A stretch of DNA of 64,000 nucleotides, taken from assembly GCF_028368995.1 (NCBI RefSeq), contig NZ_JAQNDL010000003.1, positions 744,001-808,000 on the forward strand, in the 5' to 3' direction. Source of the stretch: Nannocystis bainbridge. GTDB lineage: Bacteria; Myxococcota_A; Polyangia; Nannocystales; Nannocystaceae. The position numbers and the translations under genes are program-made. Of this stretch, positions 28,533-36,662 are shown one piece after another (within the stretch, counting starts at the first letter, position 1; every line of letters begins with the position of its first letter). Under the pieces are notes generated by a model, which worked only from the letters and a program-made list of their open reading frames with translations, made no database searches and was not told where the DNA came from.

Positions 28533-28560
28533 CGGGTCCTCTCTGCGACTCGAGGACCCG
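28533..28560. terminator. Bidirectional hairpin terminator between converging genes
   Basis: Arms CGGGTCCTC and GAGGACCCG (9 bp, perfect) are separated by a 10-base loop. It lies in the 59-base gap between the stops of two converging lipoprotein genes. Confidence 0.6.
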
Positions 28561-28570
28561 TGTGCACGAC

Positions 28571-29659
28571 TCACTGCGGGACGAACACGTCGCACTGGGT
28601 CTTGATCTTCGCCGCGGCCTCCGCGAAGTAGCCCGCGTAGCCCTGCTCGTTGCATATCGAGCCGAACACCGAGTGAGGCAGCAGCTCGGTCCAGTTCCGG
28701 AGTTCGTGGAAACCGGGGGGAATCCCCGCGTAGCCGCACAGTCCGTCCGGGTCGTCGATGTCGTTCGTGATGACGAGCAGCACCACCGCATCCGCGTCGC
28801 CCCCCTTGGCATCGACCAGCGCGTTTGCCCAGTCCTGCGCCGTGCCTTCACTGTTCTCGTCCGCCGTGTCCTGGACGACCACGACGACGAGCAGGGCATC
28901 ATCGCGGAGGAATCCCGCGTTGCAGCTACCCACGCTGTTGAGCTCGCTCGCCACGGCTTTCACCGTGACCTCGGCGACGTTGGCTGCGCCGTCGATGCCC
29001 ACCGAGGCGATGCAGGTGAACGCGTCTTCGAGTTCGGGCTGGCCGGACGTGATGTAGCGACGGCCGCTGGCGAGGTCGCACCGCTTGTTGCTCGCGTGCT
29101 CGCCGATCGGATACGTGACGCCCGCGCCGCGGATCTCGTCACATGGCTCGTGCTCGACCCCGCAGGGGTACTTGGGCACCTCGGGGCAGAAGTCCTCGCA
29201 GTTGGCGCAGAGGATGGGATGGCCCCACAGCGGGGACGTGTTCGCCGACAGGATGTGGTAGTCGAAGTCCGCGAACTCGCCCTCGAGCGTGCCGATGAAG
29301 CCCGGGAAGCTCGACTTCAACCAGCCCTGCGCGTCCTCCATCGTCCAGTCGGAGCTGATCGTGAACATGAAGTCGATCTTGCCCTTGCAGCCCGCCGGCG
29401 GCTTGTCGCCCCCGTCGGGCGGCACACCTCCGTCCGGGATGCCGCCCGCGGAGCTGTCGGAGTTGCCGGTCGAGCTCGCCGCAGCCGAGTCCTCACCCGA
29501 AGTGCTCGACCCGCCCGTCGTCGAGGTCGACGTGGTCTCGGCGCCGGTGGAAGTCGTCGCCGGCGGCGCCGTCGTGATGCTCGTGCTGAACCCCGAGTTC
29601 TGCCCGTCGCCGTTGTTGCAGGCGAAGACGGCGGCGGCAGCGAGCACGAGACGGCGCAT
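28571..29659 (-). CDS. Lipoprotein with Thr-rich linker and VWA-like domain
   Basis: 362 residues from MRRLVLAAAAVFAC, a lipoprotein signal with the acceptor Cys at 14, preceded by GGAGG. A Ser/Thr-rich spacer runs to about residue 80. The mature domain (KIDFMFTISSDWTMEDAQGWL, then ALLVVVVVQDTADE and DAVVLLVITNDIDD) resembles a von Willebrand A fold, but the MIDAS DxSxS motif is replaced by TISSDWT, so metal binding is doubtful. Ten or more Cys (CANCEDFCPEVPKYPCG) point to disulfides. Convergent with the previous gene across a terminator. Confidence 0.75.
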   Translation of the reverse strand: MRRLVLAAAAVFACNNGDGQNSGFSTSITTAPPATTSTGAETTSTSTTGGSSTSGEDSAAASSTGNSDSSAGGIPDGGVPPDGGDKPPAGCKGKIDFMFTISSDWTMEDAQGWLKSSFPGFIGTLEGEFADFDYHILSANTSPLWGHPILCANCEDFCPEVPKYPCGVEHEPCDEIRGAGVTYPIGEHASNKRCDLASGRRYITSGQPELEDAFTCIASVGIDGAANVAEVTVKAVASELNSVGSCNAGFLRDDALLVVVVVQDTADENSEGTAQDWANALVDAKGGDADAVVLLVITNDIDDPDGLCGYAGIPPGFHELRNWTELLPHSVFGSICNEQGYAGYFAEAAAKIKTQCDVFVPQ

Positions 29660-29907
29660 GACCTCCGCAGCGTAGCGCGGCCAACGCGCGAAGTCGAGAG
29701 CGTGAGCGCGGGCGCAACTCCCTCCTGGGTGGGGTTGGCCGCTTCGCCGCCCGCAGCAGGGTGAAGTTGGCGTCGAGCGTGCGATTCGGGCCAGGATGCT
29801 CGCGGTCGCGCCGCATGGACCGGGCCTACCAATGGCCAACCACCCGGGGCGATTGCGACACCGGTGCAGGCCCCGCCTGCTTCCAGGATTGCTTGACCTG
29901 CTCCACC

Positions 29908-30459
29908 ATGAGTGGCTTGGTCGATGGACCAACCGCGATGCCCGGAACCTCAGAGCGAGACGATATCCTGGAACGCTGCGATCACGAGGCCGGTCACTTC
30001 GTAGTCGGAGTCGTGCTCGCGCAACGTCATGCAGACTTCAAGTTTATTCCCAGGTACGTGAGTGTGCTTTCTCGGGTTGGATCAGGGGGGCGTGTTGCGT
30101 TTATGTATGCAGAAGAACCACCGATTTTGCAGCACGCGTTGATGTGCTACGCCGGAGCCCATGCTCAGGTCCTCTGCGCACTGATGCGGCATCATTCGAA
30201 ATCGAATACCCGGCCGAGTCAGGCTGATGTCGAAGCGCAATTGAAGAGAGCTCTACCTCATGCCGGTGCGGATCTTGAACTGGCAGAAGCTCATAGCAAA
30301 TTCGAGACCCTCGACCAGGTGGACGGGTCAGTGAACTCGGGTTCGGGTCAGAGAAATCGTGGGAGCGATGGACATCATTGTTGTGCATGGCTCCTTCTGC
30401 GCCGGACTCGCAGCCGACGAGGCTGGGGATCGCTCTTGCTGCAGGCCGCGCCTCTCTGA
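29908..30459 (+). CDS. M41-type zinc peptidase-like protein (HEAGH), C-terminus uncertain
   Basis: 183 residues from ATG 29908 (a second ATG at 29938 is possible; neither has a clear ribosome site). The core CDHEAGHFVVGVVLAQ has the HExxH zinc site, later YAGAHAQVLCAL matches the M41 'AGraAEe' helix, and GADLELAEA supplies the third-ligand Asp position, as in the protease domain of FtsH but without an AAA+ domain. Local GC is clearly lower than neighbours (about 30000-30300), suggesting transfer. After about residue 135 the reading frame runs antisense through an orphan leader-peptide fragment, so the last 45 residues are probably not native and the gene is truncated or chimeric. Confidence 0.55.
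   Translation: MSGLVDGPTAMPGTSERDDILERCDHEAGHFVVGVVLAQRHADFKFIPRYVSVLSRVGSGGRVAFMYAEEPPILQHALMCYAGAHAQVLCALMRHHSKSNTRPSQADVEAQLKRALPHAGADLELAEAHSKFETLDQVDGSVNSGSGQRNRGSDGHHCCAWLLLRRTRSRRGWGSLLLQAAPL
30317..30388 (-). pseudogene. Orphan leader fragment (MHNN...SDP...SLT) related to the precursor at 56.7 kb
   Basis: Read on the minus strand from 30388, the sequence begins MHNNDVHRSHDFSDPNPSSLT, preceded by AAGGAGCC. It matches the start of the 189-residue protein at 56741 (MHNNETYRFNNPSDPKSSALT) in sequence and upstream bases (GGCGC.GA..AAGCC or GGAGCC before ATGCACAACAA). The frame then continues without similarity and without a hydrophobic segment, so only the leader survives. It overlaps the end of the M41-like gene in antisense. 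Confidence 0.5.
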
Positions 30460-30475
30460 CACACGGCCTCATGGT

Positions 30476-30853
30476 TCAGCGGTAGCGACGGAACTCGGCC
30501 ATCAGCCGCTCCAACAGGACCGGCTTGCGAAGAACCGCGTCAGCCCCCATCCCTGCCACCAAGTCCGCATCCCTGTCCACCGAGCCCGACATGATGATCA
30601 CCGGGATGGGGGCCATCGTCGGCTCTGATAGTTGCGCAGCCCGAAACTCCCATCCGCTCATGAGCGGCATCCTGAGATCCAGGAGAATGACCAGCGGTGC
30701 TCCAGCCCCCCCCGGCATCAAATCGGCGCGCAGTTGCGCGAGGGCCTCGATACCGTTCGCCGCCGTGGCGACCTTGAACCCTTGGAATTGCAAGAGCCGG
30801 CCAAGGAGCTCGCGCACGTCGGGATCGTCCTCCACGACCAAGATCCGCCGCAT
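30476..30853 (-). CDS. Stand-alone response regulator receiver protein
   Basis: 125 residues, one CheY-like receiver with no output domain. The acidic pair (VVEDDPDVRE), phospho-acceptor Asp in LLDLRMP (about 54), Ser/Thr in IMSGS and the conserved Lys in LRKPV are all present, so it should be phosphorylatable. The start MRRILVVEDD is chosen over an upstream extension. No kinase is adjacent. It is closely related to the truncated copy at 49.1-49.4 kb. Confidence 0.88.
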   Translation of the reverse strand: MRRILVVEDDPDVRELLGRLLQFQGFKVATAANGIEALAQLRADLMPGGAGAPLVILLDLRMPLMSGWEFRAAQLSEPTMAPIPVIIMSGSVDRDADLVAGMGADAVLRKPVLLERLMAEFRRYR

Positions 30854-31219
30854 GGCCTGAGCATCGCAGGGCGTAGAACCTCGCGCAACATAGTACACAC
30901 GATGTTTGGCGAAGCGGCCTCAACAGAATCCGACGGCGAGTGTCGTGGTGCGCCCCACCGCGACCACGCCCGTTCGTTCGAGCGCGGGCGTCGCGCGCAT
31001 ACGTCCTCTGCTCGCCGCATGCCGCGACCGCTCGAGGCTGCGCGGCCAGAGGGCGGCGCGTCGCTCGGGAGCTGCGTGACCACGCACGCGGACGTATCGG
31101 AAATTCCCTGGCTGACGAGCAGGCCGAGCTCCCGACGCCGTTCGGCGGAGCGTCCGGCGAGCGTGTCACCCTCCCTCGTGGCCCTTCTCTTGCCCAGGCG
31201 CAAGTTCACTCGGGCGCGG
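30854..31219. other. Intergenic region, 366 bp
   Basis: Between the receiver gene and the 3' end of hypE, both on the minus strand. No gene and no clear terminator for the hydrogenase operon was found. Confidence 0.35.
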
Positions 31220-32275
31220 TCAACAGATGCGTGGGAGCTGCTCCCCCGCGAGCAGGTCGAGCGTGTGGCTGCCGCCGAGGCCGGTCTTCAAGACCACCAC
31301 GCGCGGATGAGCTTCGACCACCTGGCCGATGCGCGCGGCGCCTGACCCGAGCGTCGCAAGCGCTCGCTCCACGGACGCTGCCGGGACCATCAGCGTCATT
31401 CGACCCTCACAGGCCACGTGGAGCGGATCGAGGCCGAGCAACTCGCACGCGCCGCGCACGGGCTCGCTGACGGGGATCGCCGGCTCGTCGAGGAGCACGC
31501 CGACATTCGCGTCCATGGCGATCTCGTTCAGCGCCGCGGCCAGCCCGCCGCGGGTGAGGTCGCGGAGACAGTGCAGCGTCACGCCCGCGGCGAGCAAGGC
31601 GGCCACGCAGCTCGCCAGCGCCGCGCAGTCGCTCTCGATCGGGGACGCGAACGCGAGCCCCTCGCGGACCGACAGCACCGCGATCCCGTGCCGCCCGAGA
31701 TCGCCGCTCACGAGCACCGCATCTCCGGGCTGCACGCGGTGAGGTCCGATGTCGACGCCCGGAGGGACGAGCCCGACCCCCGTGGTGGTGATGAACACGC
31801 CGTCCCCCTTGCCGCGATCGACGACCTTCGTATCCCCTGTCACGATCGCCACGCCCGCCTCGGTGGCGGCGTCACGCATCGATTCGACGATGCGCCGGAG
31901 CGCTGCGAGCGCGAGGCCCTCCTCGAGGATGAACGCCGCCGTGAGATGGAGGGGCCGGGCTCCCGCCATCGCCAGGTCGTTGACCGTGCCGAAGACCGCG
32001 AGGCGACCGATGTCGCCGCCCGGAAAGAAGAGAGGCTTGACCACGTAGCTATCGGTCGTCAGCGCGACCCGCCCTCGGGAAGTGACGTCGGGGACGACAT
32101 CGACGACAGCGCTGTCGTGACGCGCGAGCAGCGTCGGATTGGCGAAGGCCGGCAAGAACACGCCCTCGATGAGCTGGCGCATGCGTCGTCCGCCGCCGCC
32201 GTGGGCCAACTGCACCGTGGACGGCGGGTGCTGCGTCGGGCAGGCGGAGGCCAGCCTTTCCCGGTCAGACGACAT
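31220..32275 (-). CDS. hypE: Hydrogenase maturation protein HypE
   Basis: 351 residues of the PurM/AIR-synthetase-like fold. With HypF it makes the CN ligands of the [NiFe] centre: the C-terminal Cys (ending LPRIC, Cys351) is carbamoylated and dehydrated to a thiocyanate. Supporting motifs are AHGGGGRRM, TTDSYVVKPLFFPGGDIGRLAVFGTVNDL (ATP site, shown in parts) and LRDLTRGGLAAALNE. The start at 32275 overlaps the hypD 3' end by 11 bases, so it is coupled to hypD and is the last gene of the operon. Confidence 0.95.
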   Translation of the reverse strand: MSSDRERLASACPTQHPPSTVQLAHGGGGRRMRQLIEGVFLPAFANPTLLARHDSAVVDVVPDVTSRGRVALTTDSYVVKPLFFPGGDIGRLAVFGTVNDLAMAGARPLHLTAAFILEEGLALAALRRIVESMRDAATEAGVAIVTGDTKVVDRGKGDGVFITTTGVGLVPPGVDIGPHRVQPGDAVLVSGDLGRHGIAVLSVREGLAFASPIESDCAALASCVAALLAAGVTLHCLRDLTRGGLAAALNEIAMDANVGVLLDEPAIPVSEPVRGACELLGLDPLHVACEGRMTLMVPAASVERALATLGSGAARIGQVVEAHPRVVVLKTGLGGSHTLDLLAGEQLPRIC

Positions 32276-33368
32276 CGCGCGCGCTCCGAGGTCGGTACCG
32301 GAAGTAGGCCGCGCAGGCGCCCTCGGCCGACACCATGGTCGCACCTACCGGTGAATCCGGCGTGCAACGTGTGCCGAACGCCGGGCAGTCGGTGGGCCTC
32401 TTGCGGCCCTGAAGCACGAGCCCGCTGATGCACTCTGCCGGCTCCGCGGCGGCGCCAGCCGACATGCCGAACCGCAGCGTGGCGTCGAACGCGGCGAACG
32501 AGGGCCGAAGCGCCAGCCCGCTCGCCGGGAGCTCGCCCAGGCCGCGCCAGCGACGAGGCACGACCTCGAAGACTTCGTGCAACAGACGCCGCGCCGCCTC
32601 GTTCCCGCGCGGGCCGACCGCACGCTCGTACTGGTTGGTGACCACGGCGCGCCCCTCCTCGAGCTGGCGCAGGCACATGTGGATCCCCTGCAAGAGGTCG
32701 AGCGGCTCGAAGCCGGTCACGACGATCGGCACGCCGTAATCGCGGGCCAACCGCTCGTACTCGTCGGTACCCATGATCGTGCAGACGTGGCCCGCGGCGA
32801 GGAACCCGTCGACGCGCCGATCGGAGGCGCTCAGGATCGCTGCGAGCGCGGGGGGGACGAGGACGTGCGAGACCAGGAGCGAGAAATTTCGCACCCGATC
32901 GATCCGGGCCCGGTGCGCGGCCATGGCGTGCGCAGGCGCGGTCGTCTCGAACCCCACGGCCAGGAACACGACCTCTCGCGCGGGGTTTTGCCGCGCCAGC
33001 GCGAGGGCGTCCAGCGCGGAGTAGACCACCCGCACGTCGCCGCCCTTCGCCTTGACGGTGAACAAGTCGCCGTCGGAGCCCGGCACGCGCAGCATGTCAC
33101 CGTAGGAACAAAACGTCACCTCGGGCCGACCCGCCAGCGCCAGCGCCTGATCGAGGATCTCGCACGGAGTCACGCACACTGGACATCCCGGACCGTGCAG
33201 CAGCGAGACCTCGGGCGGCAGCAGCTCCTCGATTCCGAAGCGAACGATCGCGTGGGTCTGCCCACCGCACACCTCCATGATCGACCACGGGCGCGTTACG
33301 ACGCGCCGGATGGCAGCGATGAAACGTCGCGCCTCCGCGCCGCTCCTGTACTCGTCGACGTATTTCAC
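32265..33368 (-). CDS. hypD: Hydrogenase maturation protein HypD
   Basis: 367 residues, an iron-sulfur protein that, with HypC, carries the Fe atom receiving CO and CN ligands. Seen: VCGGQTHAI, HGPGCPVCVTP (conserved Cys pair), GFETTAPAHAMA, GHVCTIMG and the C-terminal four-Cys region for the 4Fe-4S cluster (PAECISG..LQGRKRPTDCPAFG..CTP, CAAYFRY). The start overlaps hypC by 4 bases. Confidence 0.95.
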   Translation of the reverse strand: MKYVDEYRSGAEARRFIAAIRRVVTRPWSIMEVCGGQTHAIVRFGIEELLPPEVSLLHGPGCPVCVTPCEILDQALALAGRPEVTFCSYGDMLRVPGSDGDLFTVKAKGGDVRVVYSALDALALARQNPAREVVFLAVGFETTAPAHAMAAHRARIDRVRNFSLLVSHVLVPPALAAILSASDRRVDGFLAAGHVCTIMGTDEYERLARDYGVPIVVTGFEPLDLLQGIHMCLRQLEEGRAVVTNQYERAVGPRGNEAARRLLHEVFEVVPRRWRGLGELPASGLALRPSFAAFDATLRFGMSAGAAAEPAECISGLVLQGRKRPTDCPAFGTRCTPDSPVGATMVSAEGACAAYFRYRPRSARDVV

Positions 33369-33610
33369 GGGTGCGGCTCCTCGGGTAGGACCTCGCCGAG
33401 CGCGTCCAGGTACGCGAATACGCGTGCCGCAGCTGCTGCATCAATGAGGCCGATAGCGAACCCCGCGTGCACGATCACGAAGTCACCCTCGGCGGCTTCG
33501 GGGGCGTACACGAGGCTCACCTCCTTGACCACGCCGCCGAAGGAGACGCGCCCCATCCGCAGCTCGTCGCTGGCGATGCTCAACACTTCACCGGGTACTC
33601 CGAGACACAT
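33365..33610 (-). CDS. hypC: Hydrogenase maturation chaperone HypC
   Basis: 81 residues beginning MCLGVPGEV, the invariant N-terminal Met-Cys needed for holding the Fe(CN)2CO unit with HypD and the large-subunit precursor. The OB-like barrel motif GDFVIVHAGFAI is typical. The hypF 3' end overlaps it by 23 bases. Confidence 0.94.
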   Translation of the reverse strand: MCLGVPGEVLSIASDELRMGRVSFGGVVKEVSLVYAPEAAEGDFVIVHAGFAIGLIDAAAAARVFAYLDALGEVLPEEPHP

Positions 33611-35854
33611 GACTTCGCTCCTGCCACCGATGCGTCACCACCCACGACTGTCCGAGCGACAGACCCCCATCGTTCGGCGGCGCCAGCGACGGGGAGTAAA
33701 CCGTGAATCCGGCCCTCTCGAGGCGCCTCCGCGTCGACGTGGCGAGGCGGAGGTTCTGGAAGCAGCCGCCCGCGAGCGCCACTGCGGGGATGGCTGCTCT
33801 ACGGGCGAGCTCAGCCGCCAGCCATGCCAGCGCTTCGTGGAAGCGAGCGCTCACGACCGCCACGGGCACGCCTCGGCGTCGATCCGCCACGACCTCCAGC
33901 ACCAAAGGCTCCCAGTCGACGACGATCGGCGCCGAGCCGCGCAACACAAGGGGGTAGGGCTCTGCGTCCTCGACGTCCTCTGCGACGTACTCGAGCTCCA
34001 TGGCCGCTTGGCCCTCAAAACTCGATTGCTCGCGCACGCCGGCGAGCGCAGCCACGACGTCAAACAGCCGGCCCACGCTGGTCGTGCGTGGCGCGTTGAG
34101 GCCGCGCTCCAGCATCGCATCGAGCACCGCGAGCTCGCACGGAGAAAACCAGGCGGCAGCGATGGCGGAGAAGCCCGCCTCGCCTATCGCATGAAGCGCG
34201 CCGGCGGCGGCGCGACGGCCGTCGCGGATCGCCGCGTCGCCGCCCGGCAGCCTGAACGAGCGCAGGTGCGCGAAGCGAAGCGCCCGCGCCCCATCACACA
34301 CGAGCGCCTCGCCGCCCCAGAGATCGCCGTCCTCCCCGTAGCCGCTCCCGTCCCACGCCAGGCCGAGCAACGGACCCTGGAGGCTGTGCTCGGCGGCACA
34401 AGCGGCCACGTGCGCGTGATGGTGCTGCACTCGCTCGAGCGGGACTTCGTGCTCCGCAGCGAGCACCTCGGCGAGGCGCGTGGAGGCGTAGTCGGGGTGC
34501 AGGTCGCAGGCGATGACCTCGAGGCGGCCGTGCAGGAAGCGGAGCAGGTCGCGGGCTGTGCGTCCGAGCAGCGCTCTCGCCGATTCGCAGTCGAGGTCGC
34601 CGAGGTGTTGGCTGACCACGACCTCGCGACCCACTGCGAGCGTGATCGTGGACTTGAGGTGGCCGCCGAGGCAAAGCACGGGGGGTCCGTCCTCCGTGCG
34701 AAGGAACGAGCGCGGCACGAAGCCTCGTGCCCGTCTCAGGATCTCGAGCCCGTTGGGCCCGATGCGGACGACCGAATCGTCGAGCGGGCGGGCGATCGGC
34801 CGGTCGTGTGCGAGGAACAGATCGGCGACCGCGCCGAGACGCTCGCGGGCCTCCGCGTCGTCGATGCAGATCGGCTCGCTCGAGAGGTTGCCGCTCGTAC
34901 ACACCAGCGGACCGCCGACGTCGGAGAGCAGCAGCCGGTGGAGCGGCGAAGCGGCGAGCATGGCGCCGACGCGAGGGTTGTTCGGGGCGACCTCGGCCGC
35001 GAGCGAGGAGAGCCTCGATCGCCGCACCAGCACGATCGGCGCCGCGGGCGACAGGAGCGCGTGGAGCTCGTCGTCCGCCACGTCGCAGTCGCGACGGAGC
35101 GTGGCGAGCGAGGGGAACATCACCGCGAACGGCTTCTCCTCGCGTCCTTTGCGACGTCGGAGCCGCGCCACCGCCGACGAGCTCGTCGCGTCCACGAGGA
35201 GCTGGTAACCGCCGACACCTTTCACTGCACACACCTGCCCATCGCGGAGGAACTGCACCGCGGCCGCCAGCGCGCCCTCCTCCGCCGCGCTCGTCCTGCC
35301 CATCGCGTCGAGCGCCGCGAGCCTGGGTCCGCATTGCGGGCAGGCGATCGGCTGCGCGTGGAACCGTCGATCCGAGGAATCCTCGTACTCTCGCGCGCAA
35401 TCGTCGCAGAGCGTGAACGAGCGCAGTGTCGTGCGCGTGCGGTCGTAGGGGAGGGCCTCGATCACCGACCACCGAGGTCCGCAAATCGTGCAATTGGTGA
35501 AGGGGTAGCGGTAGCGGCGCTCGCCGGGCGTGGCGATCTCGCGCGCACATTCGTCGCACGGAGCACTGTCAGGCGGCAACGCGACCCCGGAGGCGTCCCC
35601 CACCCGGCTGGCGAGGATCTGGAAGTCCGAGCTGCCGCGCAGTTCGACCTGTCGGCTGACGAGCGTGACGACGCGCGCGCCTGGGGGCGGTCGTCGCCTC
35701 AGGGCTTCACCTCGAGCTGCACGCCGTCGGCCTCGTTGCGGACCCACCCCGACAGCCCCATCTGCCCCGCCAGGCGACAGACGAACGGACGAAAACCTAC
35801 CGCTTGCAGGACGCCCCGCAGGGCGATCGAGAGCCGCTGAGCGCCGAGGTTCAT
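33588..35854 (-). CDS. hypF: Carbamoyltransferase HypF with a frameshift in the acylphosphatase domain
   Basis: HypF transfers the carbamoyl group to HypE. The start at 35854 overlaps hypA by 4 bases and begins the acylphosphatase domain (VLQAVGFRPFVCRLAGQMGL, GWVRNEADGVQLEV), but this frame stops at 35699. The rest, in another frame, resumes near EALRRRPPPGARV (about 35710) with two zinc fingers (CDECAREIATPG..., CTICGPR; CDDCAREY..., CPQCGPR), the YrdC-like domain (VKGVGGYQLLVDA) and the Kae1-like domain (VQHHHAHVAACAAEH, GLAWDGSG). About 8-10 residues of the acylphosphatase C-terminus also seem missing, so a small deletion or a base-calling error is likely. If real, HypF is broken and hydrogenase activity may be lost or carried by a shorter protein. 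Confidence 0.88.
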
Positions 35855-36192
35855 TCGACCTCGATGGATTCGACGCCGAGACCGGGCTCGCGGGCCAGCA
35901 CCGCCTCGGTGCTCTCGCACCGGGGGCACAGGAGCACGTGGTGCTCGGGTTCGTAGACGAGGTCACAGTCCCCGCAACGAGCCTCGATGCGCGAGACCGA
36001 GAGCACGAGCCGCGCGCCCTCGGCCAGCGTGCCGCGGGCGCAGGCCTCGAAGTGGAAGGCCACGCTGTCTGCCGACAGCGACTCTGTTTCGGCGACCCAC
36101 CCGCGGACGGCGCTCACATGTCTGGCGCCGGCCACACGGGCCTGCTCGATCGCGGCGGTCAAAATTTGCCTGGCGATGGATGACTCGTGCAT
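35851..36192 (-). CDS. hypA: Nickel insertion protein HypA
   Basis: 113 residues. The N-terminal MHE supplies the nickel-binding His2. The C-half has the zinc site C-x2-C...C-x2-C (ARCGDCDLVYEPEHHVLLCPRCES). It delivers Ni to the large subunit, normally together with the GTPase HypB, which is absent from this window. The start lies inside the maturation protease gene (34-base overlap). Confidence 0.93.
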   Translation of the reverse strand: MHESSIARQILTAAIEQARVAGARHVSAVRGWVAETESLSADSVAFHFEACARGTLAEGARLVLSVSRIEARCGDCDLVYEPEHHVLLCPRCESTEAVLAREPGLGVESIEVE

Positions 36193-36662
36193 TCGTGCCC
36201 TCCGGACGTGTTCTCTCCCAGCATGGCCACCACGGCCCGCACCGCGGCTTCCACGGCTGCCGCCGCCGTCAGCGAGAGCTCCTCAGCGAGCCTCTCCGGC
36301 CGCTCGATCTCGAGGCCGACGATCTGGATCTCGGGCGCCACGGACTCCGGGTACAGGGCGCGCGCCAGCGCGACCGCGGCGGGAAGGTCGAGTCCGTGCG
36401 TCGAGATCGCCACCAGTTGCTGCGCGTCGAAGTCCTCCGGCGTAGCGACATGGAGGTGCCCCAATGCTCCGGAACCGAGGACGGCGTCGACCACGATCAC
36501 GCGATCAACGCCCGTGAGGCGCGCGATCAGCTCCGTGGTGCTGGCGACGAAGTCGACCTGAACGTCGTCGAGGTCCAGACTTCGCAGCCGCTCCGCCACC
36601 CGGATCCCCACCCCGTCGTCGCCCGCGAGGCGTTGCCCCACGCCGATCACCCGCGCGCTCAT
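36159..36662 (-). CDS. [NiFe] hydrogenase maturation endopeptidase (HybD/HyaD/HoxW family)
   Basis: 167 residues. Family hallmarks: GVGQRLAGDDGVGIRVAERL (Ni-sensing Asp/Glu region near residue 15), IVVDAVLGSG (Asp near 57) and STHGLDLPAAVALARAL (conserved His). It removes the C-terminal tail of the large subunit after nickel insertion; the tail here is predicted to be the last 11 residues of HydA. It overlaps hydA by 4 bases and hypA by 34. Confidence 0.93.
   Translation of the reverse strand: MSARVIGVGQRLAGDDGVGIRVAERLRSLDLDDVQVDFVASTTELIARLTGVDRVIVVDAVLGSGALGHLHVATPEDFDAQQLVAISTHGLDLPAAVALARALYPESVAPEIQIVGLEIERPERLAEELSLTAAAAVEAAVRAVVAMLGENTSGGHECTSHPSPGKF

Noticed and set aside
34294..35559. 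Alternative minus-strand frame inside hypF as a separate gene
   Set aside because: Arg-rich shadow of hypF without motifs; the HypF frame carries all zinc-finger, YrdC and Kae1 residues.
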